Positions 1 through 6,894 of a DNA stretch of 10,347 bases are shown here, piece by piece. The notes below the pieces were generated by a model. That model saw nothing but the letters and a program-made list of their open reading frames with translations, was not told the origin of the DNA and searched no databases. The position numbers and the translations under genes are program-made. Origin of the DNA: an uncultured Selenomonas sp. (GTDB lineage: Bacteria; Bacillota; Negativicutes; Selenomonadales; Selenomonadaceae); NCBI GenBank assembly GCA_938045435.1, contig CALIBA010000016.1, positions 1 through 10,347 of the forward strand, given 5' to 3'. Each line of letters starts with the position of its first letter. Within the stretch, counting starts at the first letter, position 1.

Positions 1-2
1 TC

Positions 3-1022
3 GCGCCGAGGGAGCATAAATATACAAGGAGTTTTCCAGGGGTAAACTATCATGATTGGGTGGGGTTTGTTTCGGCGGCTGAGTATATTCGTACACAGAA
101 GATGCAACTACACCCGGAGATATACGCGGAGCTGTTTTGTCTCATGGTGCGGCGTGATGTTGTTGAAGCAGTAGGTGGATTAGATGAAGACTACCAGACG
201 CCTCCTATGGCTGCGTTTGACTACACAGCGCGTATGACCCGGAAAGGGTATCAGATCGCATCAGTGTCAACAGTTTATGTTCATCATCAAGAGAGCGTTC
301 ATGTACAGGATATGGGATCCTATGTGCAGAGAATACAAGAAGAACGAGAACTTTTTCGGGAAAAATTGGGACTTTCTCTGGATTACTCATTCTTTGCTCG
401 TATTGATATTTTAGAACTCATGGATTTGACACCAGAGGGGCTTCGTGTACTTGAGATCGGATGCGCCTGTGGAGCTACCCTCCGAGAAATTGGAATGTAC
501 AACCCAACGGCAAAACTTTACGGTGTGGAGCTGAATGAAAAGGCAGCGGCATTTGCAGCGCCATTTGCCAAAATTCTTACAATGGATGTGGAGCATATGG
601 ATCTGGAGGTGATTCCGGAACGCTTCGACTATATCGTCATGGGGGATGTGATTGAGCATCTGCTGGATCCATGGGCAGCGATTGCCAATATGCATGAGCT
701 GCTTGTTCCCGGAGGGTGTATTGTCGCGAGCATTCCCAATGTTGCATTTGTGGGCAATATCATGAGTGTACTGCTTGGAAATTGGACGTATCAGGACGCT
801 GGTCTTCTAGATCGAACACATCTTCGCTTCTTTACATATACAGAAATTGTCAAAATGTTCGAGGAAGCAGGGTTCAAAATCGAACAAACCAAGAGAAATC
901 AAATCGAACTTCCAGATTATGTCAAAGTATTTCGGGAAGAATTGCTTACATTGCAAACGGTACAAATCAATCCGCAGGACTTAGATGCTTATCAATGGAG
1001 GATCTGTGCACGGAAGGAATAG
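3..1022 (+). CDS. Glycosyltransferase-methyltransferase fusion protein, 3' part (5' end outside window)
   Basis: The reading frame is open from the window edge, so the start lies upstream; the GTG at 60 is only an internal codon. The first ~110 codons resemble the end of a GT2-family glycosyltransferase: a GGLDEDY segment near 174-194, then an acidic/aromatic stretch (FDYTARMTRKGY) and VYVHH, like the GGfDE...D-RlrxxGy signature of sugar transferases. A class I SAM-dependent methyltransferase follows: motif I VLEIGCACG at about 447-473, an acidic motif II (GVEL) near 522-533, FDYIVMGDVIEHLLDP near 624-671, PGGCIVASIPN near 708-740, and DRTHLRFFT near 810-836, typical of the Methyltransf_11/23 group. 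Such fusions usually decorate O-antigen, capsule, S-layer or flagellin glycans; the acceptor cannot be told here. The gene ends 39 bases before a strong terminator. Methyltransferase identity is firm; the glycosyltransferase part is less certain because it is truncated. Confidence 0.8.
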   Translation, partial: APREHKYTRSFPGVNYHDWVGFVSAAEYIRTQKMQLHPEIYAELFCLMVRRDVVEAVGGLDEDYQTPPMAAFDYTARMTRKGYQIASVSTVYVHHQESVHVQDMGSYVQRIQEERELFREKLGLSLDYSFFARIDILELMDLTPEGLRVLEIGCACGATLREIGMYNPTAKLYGVELNEKAAAFAAPFAKILTMDVEHMDLEVIPERFDYIVMGDVIEHLLDPWAAIANMHELLVPGGCIVASIPNVAFVGNIMSVLLGNWTYQDAGLLDRTHLRFFTYTEIVKMFEEAGFKIEQTKRNQIELPDYVKVFREELLTLQTVQINPQDLDAYQWRICARKE

Positions 1023-1061
1023 ATCACTCTTTTGTGTTCTGTATATTTTTGTGGCGCTGTG

Positions 1062-1098
1062 CCGTCATCTGCTGTATAATGGCGGATGACGGTTTTTT
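1062..1098 (+). terminator. Rho-independent terminator after the glycosyltransferase/methyltransferase gene
   Basis: An 11-bp stem pairs CCGTCATCTGC (1062-1072) with GCGGATGACGG (1082-1092). It has one G-U wobble, a 9-base loop, and six T residues directly after it (1093-1098). It lies 39 bases past the stop codon of the upstream gene and before the birA ribosome binding site, so it separates the two transcription units. Confidence 0.9.
1075..1080 (+). promoter_or_regulatory. Candidate -10 box for birA inside the terminator loop
   Basis: A perfect TATAAT lies in the loop of the terminator hairpin, 38 bases before the birA start codon. No good TTGACA-like -35 is seen at 16-18 bp upstream; the hexamer at 17 bp is TGGCGC. 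TG precedes the box directly instead of with the one-base gap of an extended -10. The location suits a birA promoter because no other clear promoter is visible between the two genes. Initiation would fall near 1087, inside the downstream stem arm, so the new transcript could not form the terminator. Confidence 0.4.
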
Positions 1099-1117
1099 GT
1101 GGGAGGCGCAATTAGTT

Positions 1118-2089
1118 ATGAAGGGCGATATTTTGGAGCTGCTGCAATCCGTAGATGGTTACATTTCGGGGGAGGAGATGGCGGAGCGCCTTAGTGTGAC
1201 ACGTGCGGCGATATGGAAGAATATCGTATCTCTGCGTGAGGAAGGGTATGATATTGCCAGTGCTCCTCGCAGTGGGTATATTCTGCGTGGAGTTCCCGAT
1301 CGTTTGATTGAGCGGGAAATTGCACGGGGGCTATCGACTCATATCATTGGGCGGTCTATTTTCTCTTATGATACCGTGAATTCAACCAATATTGTGGCAA
1401 AGGAGCTGGCTCAAAAAGGGGCGGCAGAAGGCACTGTTGTTGTTGCAGAGCAGCAAGGGACGGGGCGCGGACGTCTGGAACGCAGCTTTTTCTCCCCCTA
1501 TGGGAAGGGTATCTGGGTCAGTATCATTCTGCGGCCGGCATTTCTCCCACAGGATGCACCTAAATGCACTCTTTTGGCTGCGGTTGCTGTGGCGCATGCG
1601 ATGGAGATGCTTGGACTGCGTGCTGAAATCAAATGGCCAAATGATATACTTCACGATGGACGTAAGTTGGTTGGCATTTTGACGGAGATGAGTGCAGAAG
1701 TCGACCGCGTGAATTATGTCGTTATAGGGATAGGGATCAATGTGAATATCGCTATGGAGGATTTTCCCGAAGAGCTGCGATCTGTTGCAACTTCACTTAT
1801 GCAGATGAAGGGAGAGCCCTTGCCGCGCGTGGCCTTTTTGCAGGAACTTCTGCGGTCACTGGATGCGCTGTACGCAGATGTCACACGTGAGGGATTTGCA
1901 TCTGTATTTCATGCATGGCGCTCTTATGCAGTGACCTTGGGACAGTCGGTACATGTGATCGGGATAGGGGGCGATTCTTTTGATGGAATTGCTGTGGATA
2001 TTGATGCAGAGGGCGCACTTCTCATTGATACGGATACAGGGAGGAGGCGTGTATTGGCAGGAGATGTGTCCATCCGCCCGCAGAAATAA
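1118..2089 (+). CDS. birA: Biotin-[acetyl-CoA-carboxylase] ligase / biotin operon repressor BirA
   Basis: BirA activates biotin to biotinyl-5'-AMP and attaches it to the lysine of biotin carboxyl carrier proteins; with an N-terminal DNA-binding domain it can also repress biotin genes. The 323-residue length fits two-domain BirA. Residues 1-60 form a winged helix (ISGEEMAERLSVTRAAIWKNI, then SGYIL). The catalytic core has STN at 89-91, the biotin/AMP loop QGTGRGRLER (~113-122), SPYGKGIWVSIILRP (~126-140), KWPNDI (172-177) with KLVGIL (183-188), and GIGINVN (~204-210). A small SH3-like C-terminal domain ends in AGDVSIRP. ATG 1118 was chosen because the winged helix begins there and GGGAGG (1101-1106) lies 11 bases upstream; the frame stays open back to about 716 but that part overlaps the upstream gene and terminator. 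It is probably the first gene of the birA-coaX-dusB-aminopeptidase unit. Its DNA targets are not visible in this window. Confidence 0.95.
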   Translation: MKGDILELLQSVDGYISGEEMAERLSVTRAAIWKNIVSLREEGYDIASAPRSGYILRGVPDRLIEREIARGLSTHIIGRSIFSYDTVNSTNIVAKELAQKGAAEGTVVVAEQQGTGRGRLERSFFSPYGKGIWVSIILRPAFLPQDAPKCTLLAAVAVAHAMEMLGLRAEIKWPNDILHDGRKLVGILTEMSAEVDRVNYVVIGIGINVNIAMEDFPEELRSVATSLMQMKGEPLPRVAFLQELLRSLDALYADVTREGFASVFHAWRSYAVTLGQSVHVIGIGGDSFDGIAVDIDAEGALLIDTDTGRRRVLAGDVSIRPQK

Positions 2090-2107
2090 TGCGGACTGTT
2101 TTGTTTT
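2078..2107 (+). terminator. Weak terminator-like hairpin at the birA stop codon
   Basis: CCGCA (2078-2082) pairs with TGCGG (2090-2094) around a 7-base loop that includes the birA stop codon. A T-rich stretch (ACTGTTTTGTTTTA) follows. The stem is only 5 bp and three bases separate it from the first T run, so termination is likely partial at best. It may attenuate transcription into coaX. Confidence 0.3.
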
Positions 2108-2189
2108 ATAAGATGCACCTCAAAATTTCATGTCTAGGGTAGAGATCGGTCAAGGCATACAGAAAAAATGATAGTATGGAGGAAAGAAC

Positions 2190-2957
2190 TTGCTACTGGT
2201 ACTTGACATCGGCAACAGCAATATTGTCATGGGAGCCTATGAGGGAAGGAGACTGCTGCGGCATTGGCGCATTTCGACAGACCGACAGCGGACAGGGGAT
2301 GAGTATGGCATTCTCATCAATGAACTTTTTCGCTACCAAGGCATTCGTATGACGGACATTGAAGCGGTTATTATTTCATCTGTTGTGCCTCCTCTTGTAG
2401 TTCCTTTTCGGAAGATGTGCGAACGATATTTTCATCTCCGGCCGCTCATCGTTGGCCCAGGCATCCGCACGGGGATCCGGCTCAACTACGAAAACCCCCG
2501 CTCCATCGGCGCTGATCGTATTGTAAATGTCATCGGTGCACATGAACAGTATGGCGGGCCTCTGATTGTGATTGATATTGGGACGGCGACGACATTTGAT
2601 ATTGTTGCGGAAAATGGAGACTTCATGGGGGGCGTGATTGCTCCAGGTCTTGGCTCCAGCACGGATGCTCTGGTACAGCGGGCGGCGCAGCTCCCGCGCA
2701 TCGAGCTTGTTCCACCTAAAACAGTGATCTGCCGTAGTACGATACAGGGGATGCAGGCGGGTATTATCTATGGTTATGTGGGACAGATTGATGAAATTGT
2801 GCGCCGGATCAAGGCAGAGTTGGCAAAGGAGATGAAGGTCGTCGCGACAGGCGGCTTTGCGCGAATGGTGGCAAAGGAGTCTAAGACTATTGATAAAGTG
2901 GACCACTTTTTGACATTGACGGGACTTCGCGTCATATATGAGAGAAATCAAACGTGA
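2190..2957 (+). CDS. coaX: Type III pantothenate kinase CoaX
   Basis: CoaX phosphorylates pantothenate, the first committed step of coenzyme A synthesis in the cytoplasm. Type III enzymes belong to the ASKHA fold and are typically not feedback-inhibited by CoA. The 255 residues match the family length. Visible motifs are the N-terminal phosphate loop LDIGNSNIVMG (5-15), RTGDEYG (34-40), the pantothenate-site segment SIGADRIVN (105-113), the second phosphate motif VIDIGTATTFD (127-137), the GGVIAPG segment (147-153), and VATGGFA (218-224). The start is TTG at 2190, supported by GGAGG at 2178-2182 with 7-base spacing; LLVLDIGN follows at once, as in other CoaX proteins, and no ATG gives a better N-terminus. 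The gene lies 100 bases after birA, an order common in Firmicutes, and overlaps dusB by four bases, so the two are probably translationally coupled. Confidence 0.95.
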   Translation: MLLVLDIGNSNIVMGAYEGRRLLRHWRISTDRQRTGDEYGILINELFRYQGIRMTDIEAVIISSVVPPLVVPFRKMCERYFHLRPLIVGPGIRTGIRLNYENPRSIGADRIVNVIGAHEQYGGPLIVIDIGTATTFDIVAENGDFMGGVIAPGLGSSTDALVQRAAQLPRIELVPPKTVICRSTIQGMQAGIIYGYVGQIDEIVRRIKAELAKEMKVVATGGFARMVAKESKTIDKVDHFLTLTGLRVIYERNQT

Positions 2958-3925
2958 GTCCATTAAAACTGGGGAATTTTACATTTCCGGTACCAATCTT
3001 TCTTGCTCCCATGGCAGGCGTAACGGATACGGCATATCGCATCATCGCCCATGATATGGGCTGCCCTCTTGCATTTGCCGAGATGGTGAGCAGTCAAGGC
3101 ATCCACTATCGCAATGAACATACAATGAAGATGCTCCAGTCAGAACCGGAGGAGCGCCCCTTGGCGATGCAGATTTTTGCCAAGAATGCGGAGATGGCAG
3201 CAGAGGCGGCCGCGTATATCGAGGCACTTGGCACGGCCGATATTATCGACTTCAATATGGGCTGTCCTGCCCCCAAGGTTGTGAAAAATGGTGAAGGCTC
3301 GGCACTCATGCGTGAGCCGAAGAAAGCAGAGGAGATTTTACGGGCGGTTCGGCGCGCGACAAAACTGCCTTTTACCGTGAAAATGCGCCTTGGCTGGGAT
3401 GCTGCTTCATGCAACGCCGCAGAGCTTGCGCGCATGGCAGAGGCGGTTGGTGTTGATGTGATCACAGTGCATGGACGAACACGAGAGCAGTTTTACAGCG
3501 GAACCGCAGATTATGAAATGATTGCTAAGGTAAAGAATGCAGTTCGTATTCCTGTGATTGCAAATGGGGATATTCGCAGCCCGCAGGATTTGCGCCGCTG
3601 CCTTGCTCTGACGGGGGCAGATGGGGTCATGATTGGGCGTGGTGCACAGGGGAATCCATGGATCTTCCCGCAACTGATTCATTGGCTGCAAACAGGACAG
3701 GAGCTGCCCCCGCCGTCAAATGCAGAACGTGTGCGCGTAATTTTGCATCATCTGGATCTCCTTATTGCCTATAAGGGAGAATATATCGGCATCCGTGAGA
3801 TGCGTAAGCATGCGGCATGGTATACACGCGGATTCACGGGCAGCGCGGAGCTGCGTCAGCGCTTTAATTGTGCAGCTTCGCAGGAAGAATTCAGAGAGAT
3901 TCTGTATGAGGCGTGGAAGTTGTAA
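2954..3925 (+). CDS. dusB: tRNA-dihydrouridine synthase, DusB type
   Basis: This flavoenzyme uses FMN and NADPH to reduce specific uridines to dihydrouridine in the tRNA D-loop. It is 323 residues long, normal for DusB. A TIM barrel occupies about residues 12-240: FLAPMAGVTDTAYR (16-29), ERPLAMQIF (67-75), DFNMGCPAPKV (99-109) with the likely catalytic acid Cys104, KMRLGWD (143-149), TVHGRTREQFYSG (171-183), VIANGDI (201-207) and the FMN-phosphate loop GADGVMIGRGAQGNPW (221-236). A helical tRNA-binding domain follows to the end. The start is GTG at 2954, overlapping the coaX stop in a GTGA arrangement; no strong Shine-Dalgarno precedes it, consistent with coupling to coaX translation. Assignment to the DusB rather than the DusA or DusC subgroup rests on the sequence style and on the coaX-dusB neighbourhood. 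Confidence 0.93.
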   Translation: MSPLKLGNFTFPVPIFLAPMAGVTDTAYRIIAHDMGCPLAFAEMVSSQGIHYRNEHTMKMLQSEPEERPLAMQIFAKNAEMAAEAAAYIEALGTADIIDFNMGCPAPKVVKNGEGSALMREPKKAEEILRAVRRATKLPFTVKMRLGWDAASCNAAELARMAEAVGVDVITVHGRTREQFYSGTADYEMIAKVKNAVRIPVIANGDIRSPQDLRRCLALTGADGVMIGRGAQGNPWIFPQLIHWLQTGQELPPPSNAERVRVILHHLDLLIAYKGEYIGIREMRKHAAWYTRGFTGSAELRQRFNCAASQEEFREILYEAWKL

Positions 3926-3953
3926 ATTGACGAACTTATAGAAAGGAACTGCG

Positions 3954-5342
3954 ATGAGTGACAATAAAAAAGCTTCGGTCTGGTCAAAATATACAGCACA
4001 GGACCACAGTGCATTAGAGGAGCTTGCACATGGATATATCGATTTCCTGTCGACATGCAAGACGGAACGGGAGAGCGTAACGGAGGCTGTGCGTCTTGCG
4101 CAGGAGGCCGGCTATCTTGATCTTGCGGACATCATTGCACAGGGGACAGCATTGAAGGCAGGTGATAAGGTTTACGCCGTCCATATGAAAAAGGCGGTAG
4201 TCCTCTTCCATATAGGAGAGGCTCCCCTTGCACAGGGAATGAACATTCTAGGAGCTCATATTGACACTTGCCGCCTTGATGTTAAGCAGAATCCGCTTTA
4301 CGAAGACAGCGGGCTTGCATACTTTGATACACATTATTATGGCGGGATTAAAAAGTATCAGTGGGTCACGATTCCTCTCGCACTGCATGGCGTTGTCGTA
4401 AAGAAGGACGGAACGACGATCCAGATCACGCTTGGGGAAAGGGAGGAAGACCCTGTTTTCTGCGTCACCGACCTGCTGGTTCACCTCTCACAGGATCAAC
4501 TTGAAAAAAAGGCGTCGAAGGTGATTGAGGGAGAGAAACTCGATATTCTCATCGGCAGCATCCCACTTAAAGAGGAGGATAAGGAGTCTGTCAAAGATGG
4601 AATCCTATCACTCCTAAAAGAGAATTATGACATCACCGAGGAAGATTTCCACTCTGCAGAACTGAGCCTTGTCCCTGCAGGACGTGCACGTGAACTTGGT
4701 TTTGACCGCAGCCTCATTCTGGGGTATGGACAGGATGATCGTGTCTGCTCGTATACCGCGCTTTGCTCGATGCTTGCACTGGAGTTGCCGCGGCGCACGG
4801 CATGCACGCTTCTCGTCGATAAGGAGGAAATCGGCAGTGTCGGTGCGACGGGGATGAAGTCACACTTTTTTGAGAATATGGTTGCCGAGGTTCTTTCTGC
4901 ATGTGGGCAATACAGTGATTTGGCACTTCGCCGCACACTTTCCCATTCGAAAATGCTGTCCTCTGATGTGTCCAGTGCCTATGACGGGCTTTATGCAGAT
5001 GCTTTTGAAAAGAAGAATGTCGCTTATCTTGGGCGCGGCATGGTATTCAATAAGTTCACGGGGGCACGCGGCAAGTCTGGATCGAGTGATGCGCGTGCAG
5101 AGTATCTCGGCGAGTTGCGCCGTATGATGGATGATAGTGGTGTCAGCTATCAGCTTGCAGAGCTGGGGCGTGTTGATCTCGGCGGCGGCGGAACAATTGC
5201 CTACATCATGGCACGCTACGGGATGGATGTGATTGACAATGGCGTTGCGGTCATGAGTATGCATGCACCATGGGAAGTCACGAGCAAAGTTGATCTATAT
5301 GAAATGAAGAAAGGCTATGACACCTTTTTGCGTCATGCTTAA
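3954..5342 (+). CDS. M18-family metalloaminopeptidase (aspartyl aminopeptidase-like)
   Basis: M18 peptidases are cytoplasmic, usually dodecameric, two-metal exopeptidases that remove N-terminal residues from peptides; acidic and neutral preferences both occur. The protein has 462 residues, close to clostridial M18 members. Expected metal ligands are visible in order: His102 in LGAHIDT, Asp261 or Asp262 in GYGQDDR, the acidic pair Glu291-Glu292 in VDKEEIGSVGATG, Asp338 in MLSSDVSSAYD, and His437 in MSMHAPWEV. The HYYGG segment (127-131) before the inserted middle domain is also typical. ATG 3954 has AAGGA six bases upstream. The gene follows dusB by 28 bases with no terminator between, so it is probably co-transcribed. 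In related bacteria the position after dusB is often taken by greA/lysS, so this placement may be lineage-specific. The likely role is peptide turnover in an amino-acid-fermenting cell. ApeA-type naming is possible but not certain. Confidence 0.92.
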   Translation: MSDNKKASVWSKYTAQDHSALEELAHGYIDFLSTCKTERESVTEAVRLAQEAGYLDLADIIAQGTALKAGDKVYAVHMKKAVVLFHIGEAPLAQGMNILGAHIDTCRLDVKQNPLYEDSGLAYFDTHYYGGIKKYQWVTIPLALHGVVVKKDGTTIQITLGEREEDPVFCVTDLLVHLSQDQLEKKASKVIEGEKLDILIGSIPLKEEDKESVKDGILSLLKENYDITEEDFHSAELSLVPAGRARELGFDRSLILGYGQDDRVCSYTALCSMLALELPRRTACTLLVDKEEIGSVGATGMKSHFFENMVAEVLSACGQYSDLALRRTLSHSKMLSSDVSSAYDGLYADAFEKKNVAYLGRGMVFNKFTGARGKSGSSDARAEYLGELRRMMDDSGVSYQLAELGRVDLGGGGTIAYIMARYGMDVIDNGVAVMSMHAPWEVTSKVDLYEMKKGYDTFLRHA

Positions 5343-5381
5343 AGTGCTGCTTGTTTCGGTCATACCGCCTTATTATTGTTG

Positions 5382-5420
5382 TTTTCCCCTGCACGGTATT
5401 TTTACGGTGGAGGGGATTTT
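5382..5420 (+). terminator. Imperfect hairpin after the aminopeptidase gene, possible terminator
   Basis: CCCCT (5386-5390) pairs with AGGGG (5411-5415). The stem continues inward with two mismatches (CAC with GTG, then GT with AC) and is followed by ATTTTAT. A T run also precedes the left arm, so the structure could act in either direction. It lies 43 bases after the aminopeptidase stop codon. The right arm contains a Shine-Dalgarno-like GGAGGGG, so it may instead control translation from an upstream alternative start of the next gene. Confidence 0.4.
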
Positions 5421-5524
5421 ATATGGATATAAAAATACAATGGCAGCTTGATGGAGCGCGTAGAAAGTATAAAAAGCGCTGTTGGAATAAACACTGTTTT
5501 ATTGAGGAAAAGGAGGATATTGCC

Positions 5525-6715
5525 ATGGTTTCAGAAAAAATGTATGAGTTGGGAACAAAAAAGTCTACGATCCGCACAATTTTTGAATATGGGCGGAAGC
5601 GTGCCGCAGAAATTGGTGCGCAGAATGTTTTTGATTTCAGCCTCGGCAATCCGAACGTGAAGGCGCCGGACTTCATTCAAGAGGCAGCAGTGGATATTTT
5701 ACAGTCTGCTGACCCGACGGAGGTGCATGGTTATACCATTGCGCCTGGCAGACTTGAGGTGCGTGAAGTCCTCGCTGCGGATATGAGAAAACGATTCGGG
5801 GCCGATCTTGCGGGCAAAAATTTCTTTTTGACGGCGGGGGCAGCTGCGGCGGTGATGATCTGCTGTAAAGCGCTGTGTGAGCCGGGGGATGAGTTCATCG
5901 TCTTTGCACCGTATTTCCCGGAGTATCGTGTATTTGTGGAGGAATGCGGCGGGAAATTCTCGGTTGTTCCTGCCGACACCGATCACTTTCAGATTGATTT
6001 TACGGTGCTTAAGCAGATGATTTCACGGCATACCAAGGCGATTATTGTAAACTCTCCCAATAATCCAAGCGGAGCAGTTTACAGTACAGAAACAATTGCC
6101 CGTCTTGCGGAGCTGCTGCGTGAAAAGGAAGCAGAATTCGGAACTACGATTTTTATTATTGCAGATGAGCCGTATCGGGAGATCGTCTACGATGGACATG
6201 CGGTGCCATATATTCCAAAGTATTATGAAAATACGCTGATATGCTATTCATACAGCAAATCATTTTCACTCCCCGGGGAACGTATCGGTTATATCATTGT
6301 GCCGGACTGCGTCGCAGATTTTTCCTGTGTTTATGGAGCCGTTGCGGGCGCTGCACGCATTCTGACGCATGTCAATGCACCGTCGCTCTGGCAGCTGGTC
6401 ATTGCCCGCTGCACAGGGAAAGGCGCGGATCTTTCAACGTATCGGAAAAATGCAGACCTCCTTTACGAGGGGCTGATCGCGGTAGGATTTACCTGTATGC
6501 GTCCACAGGGGGCGTTCTATCTTTTCCCAAAGGCGCTGGAGGAGGATGATGCTGCATTCTGTGAGCGTGCCAAGACCTATGATCTTCTCCTCGTACCGGG
6601 AACGGATTTTGGTTGTCCCGGGTACTTTCGAGCGGCGTACTGCGTCAGGACGGAGATGATCGAGCGAGCGCTGCCGCGGTTTCGTCAGCTGGCGGAATCC
6701 TACGGAGTTCTGTAA
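5525..6715 (+). CDS. Class I/II PLP-dependent aminotransferase (aspartate aminotransferase-like)
   Basis: A fold-type I aminotransferase of 396 residues that would move amino groups between an amino acid and a 2-oxo acid in the cytoplasm. The substrate is not determined; aspartate, aromatic amino acids or alanine are all possible. Visible features: FSLGNPNV (38-45) near the N-terminus, the cofactor-phosphate loop TAGAAAAV (103-110), NSPNNPSG (176-183) containing the PLP-ring Asn, ADEPYRE (213-219) with Asp214 and Tyr217 for PLP, the Schiff-base lysine Lys245 in YSYSKSFSLPGERIG, and the substrate-carboxylate arginine Arg369 in YFRAAYC. ATG 5525 was chosen because AAGGAGG (5510-5516) is eight bases upstream and the family N-terminus (EKMYELGTKKSTIR) begins there. 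An in-frame ATG at 5423 with its own ribosome site would add 34 basic, unfamily-like residues. The gene is 182 bases from the previous one and is followed by a new promoter, so it is probably a separate unit. Confidence 0.92.
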   Translation: MVSEKMYELGTKKSTIRTIFEYGRKRAAEIGAQNVFDFSLGNPNVKAPDFIQEAAVDILQSADPTEVHGYTIAPGRLEVREVLAADMRKRFGADLAGKNFFLTAGAAAAVMICCKALCEPGDEFIVFAPYFPEYRVFVEECGGKFSVVPADTDHFQIDFTVLKQMISRHTKAIIVNSPNNPSGAVYSTETIARLAELLREKEAEFGTTIFIIADEPYREIVYDGHAVPYIPKYYENTLICYSYSKSFSLPGERIGYIIVPDCVADFSCVYGAVAGAARILTHVNAPSLWQLVIARCTGKGADLSTYRKNADLLYEGLIAVGFTCMRPQGAFYLFPKALEEDDAAFCERAKTYDLLLVPGTDFGCPGYFRAAYCVRTEMIERALPRFRQLAESYGVL

Positions 6716-6731
6716 ATATCATTTATGATAT
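6716..6731. repeat. 16-bp perfect palindrome just after the aminotransferase stop codon
   Basis: ATATCA, TTTA, TGATAT forms a 6-bp stem with a 4-base loop, starting at the base after the stop codon. It is AT-rich and has no T tract after it, so it is a poor terminator; it could be an operator or an mRNA 3'-end structure. A second, overlapping inverted repeat (TTTATGA 6722-6728 with TCATAAA 6742-6748) shares its right part. Confidence 0.35.
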
Positions 6732-6766
6732 GTATAACAATTCATAAAAACATATTAAAGTCTATA

Positions 6767-6795
6767 TTGACAATCAGTCTCCATAGAGCTATACT
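6767..6795 (+). promoter_or_regulatory. Sigma-70-type promoter of the iron-uptake operon
   Basis: A perfect -35 hexamer TTGACA (6767-6772), a 17-bp spacer and a -10 hexamer TATACT (6790-6795) lie in an AT-rich stretch. Transcription would start near 6802, leaving a leader of roughly 90 bases before exbB. A Fur-box-like element overlaps the -35, so the promoter is likely strong but repressible. Confidence 0.8.
6768..6782. promoter_or_regulatory. Putative Fur box 1, overlapping the -35
   Basis: TGACAAT C AGTCTCC matches the 7-1-7 Fur consensus (TGATAAT N ATTATCA) at 10 of 14 defined positions by eye. It overlaps the -35 hexamer, where a bound repressor would block RNA polymerase. It is one of two copies of a repeated element. 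The iron function of the genes below supports a Fur role, but the regulator is inferred. Confidence 0.5.
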
Positions 6796-6819
6796 TAAAT
6801 TCGATTTTAGATTCTATAT

Positions 6820-6834
6820 GAATAATCAGTATCA
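6820..6834. promoter_or_regulatory. Putative Fur box 2, in the exbB leader
   Basis: GAATAAT C AGTATCA matches the 7-1-7 Fur consensus at 11 of 14 defined positions by eye. It sits about 18 to 32 bases after the predicted transcription start and in the same register as box 1, exactly 52 bp downstream. A further half-site-like TGATAA follows at 6836-6841. Confidence 0.5.
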
Positions 6835-6894
6835 ATGATAAAGGGGTTCAAAGTAGTTTCGTGTTGAGCGAAAAGACAAGGAAGGGTGTTCTAT

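Noticed and set aside
716..1117. Long N-terminal extension of the birA reading frame
   Set aside because: It overlaps the well-supported methyltransferase gene and the terminator, and its translation has no BirA similarity. The winged helix begins at ATG 1118, which has a ribosome site.
2090..2189. Promoter or riboswitch between birA and coaX
   Set aside because: Only scattered AT-rich hexamers are present, with no -35/-10 pair at proper spacing and no recognisable structured RNA element.
2376..2963. 195-codon open frame on the minus strand across coaX
   Set aside because: It lies opposite a clearly conserved kinase gene, has no recognisable motif, and has a His/Arg/Cys-rich composition typical of antisense shadows.
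6722..6748. Inverted repeat TTTATGA/TCATAAA as a terminator for the aminotransferase gene
   Set aside because: The stem is entirely AT-rich apart from one G-C pair, the loop is 13 bases, and A residues rather than T residues follow it. It may still have a regulatory role but cannot be called a terminator.
6886..6894. GTG at 6886 as the exbB start
   Set aside because: The Shine-Dalgarno region would be only about three bases away or overlap the codon. The TTG at 6895 has better spacing and gives an ordinary ExbB N-terminus.
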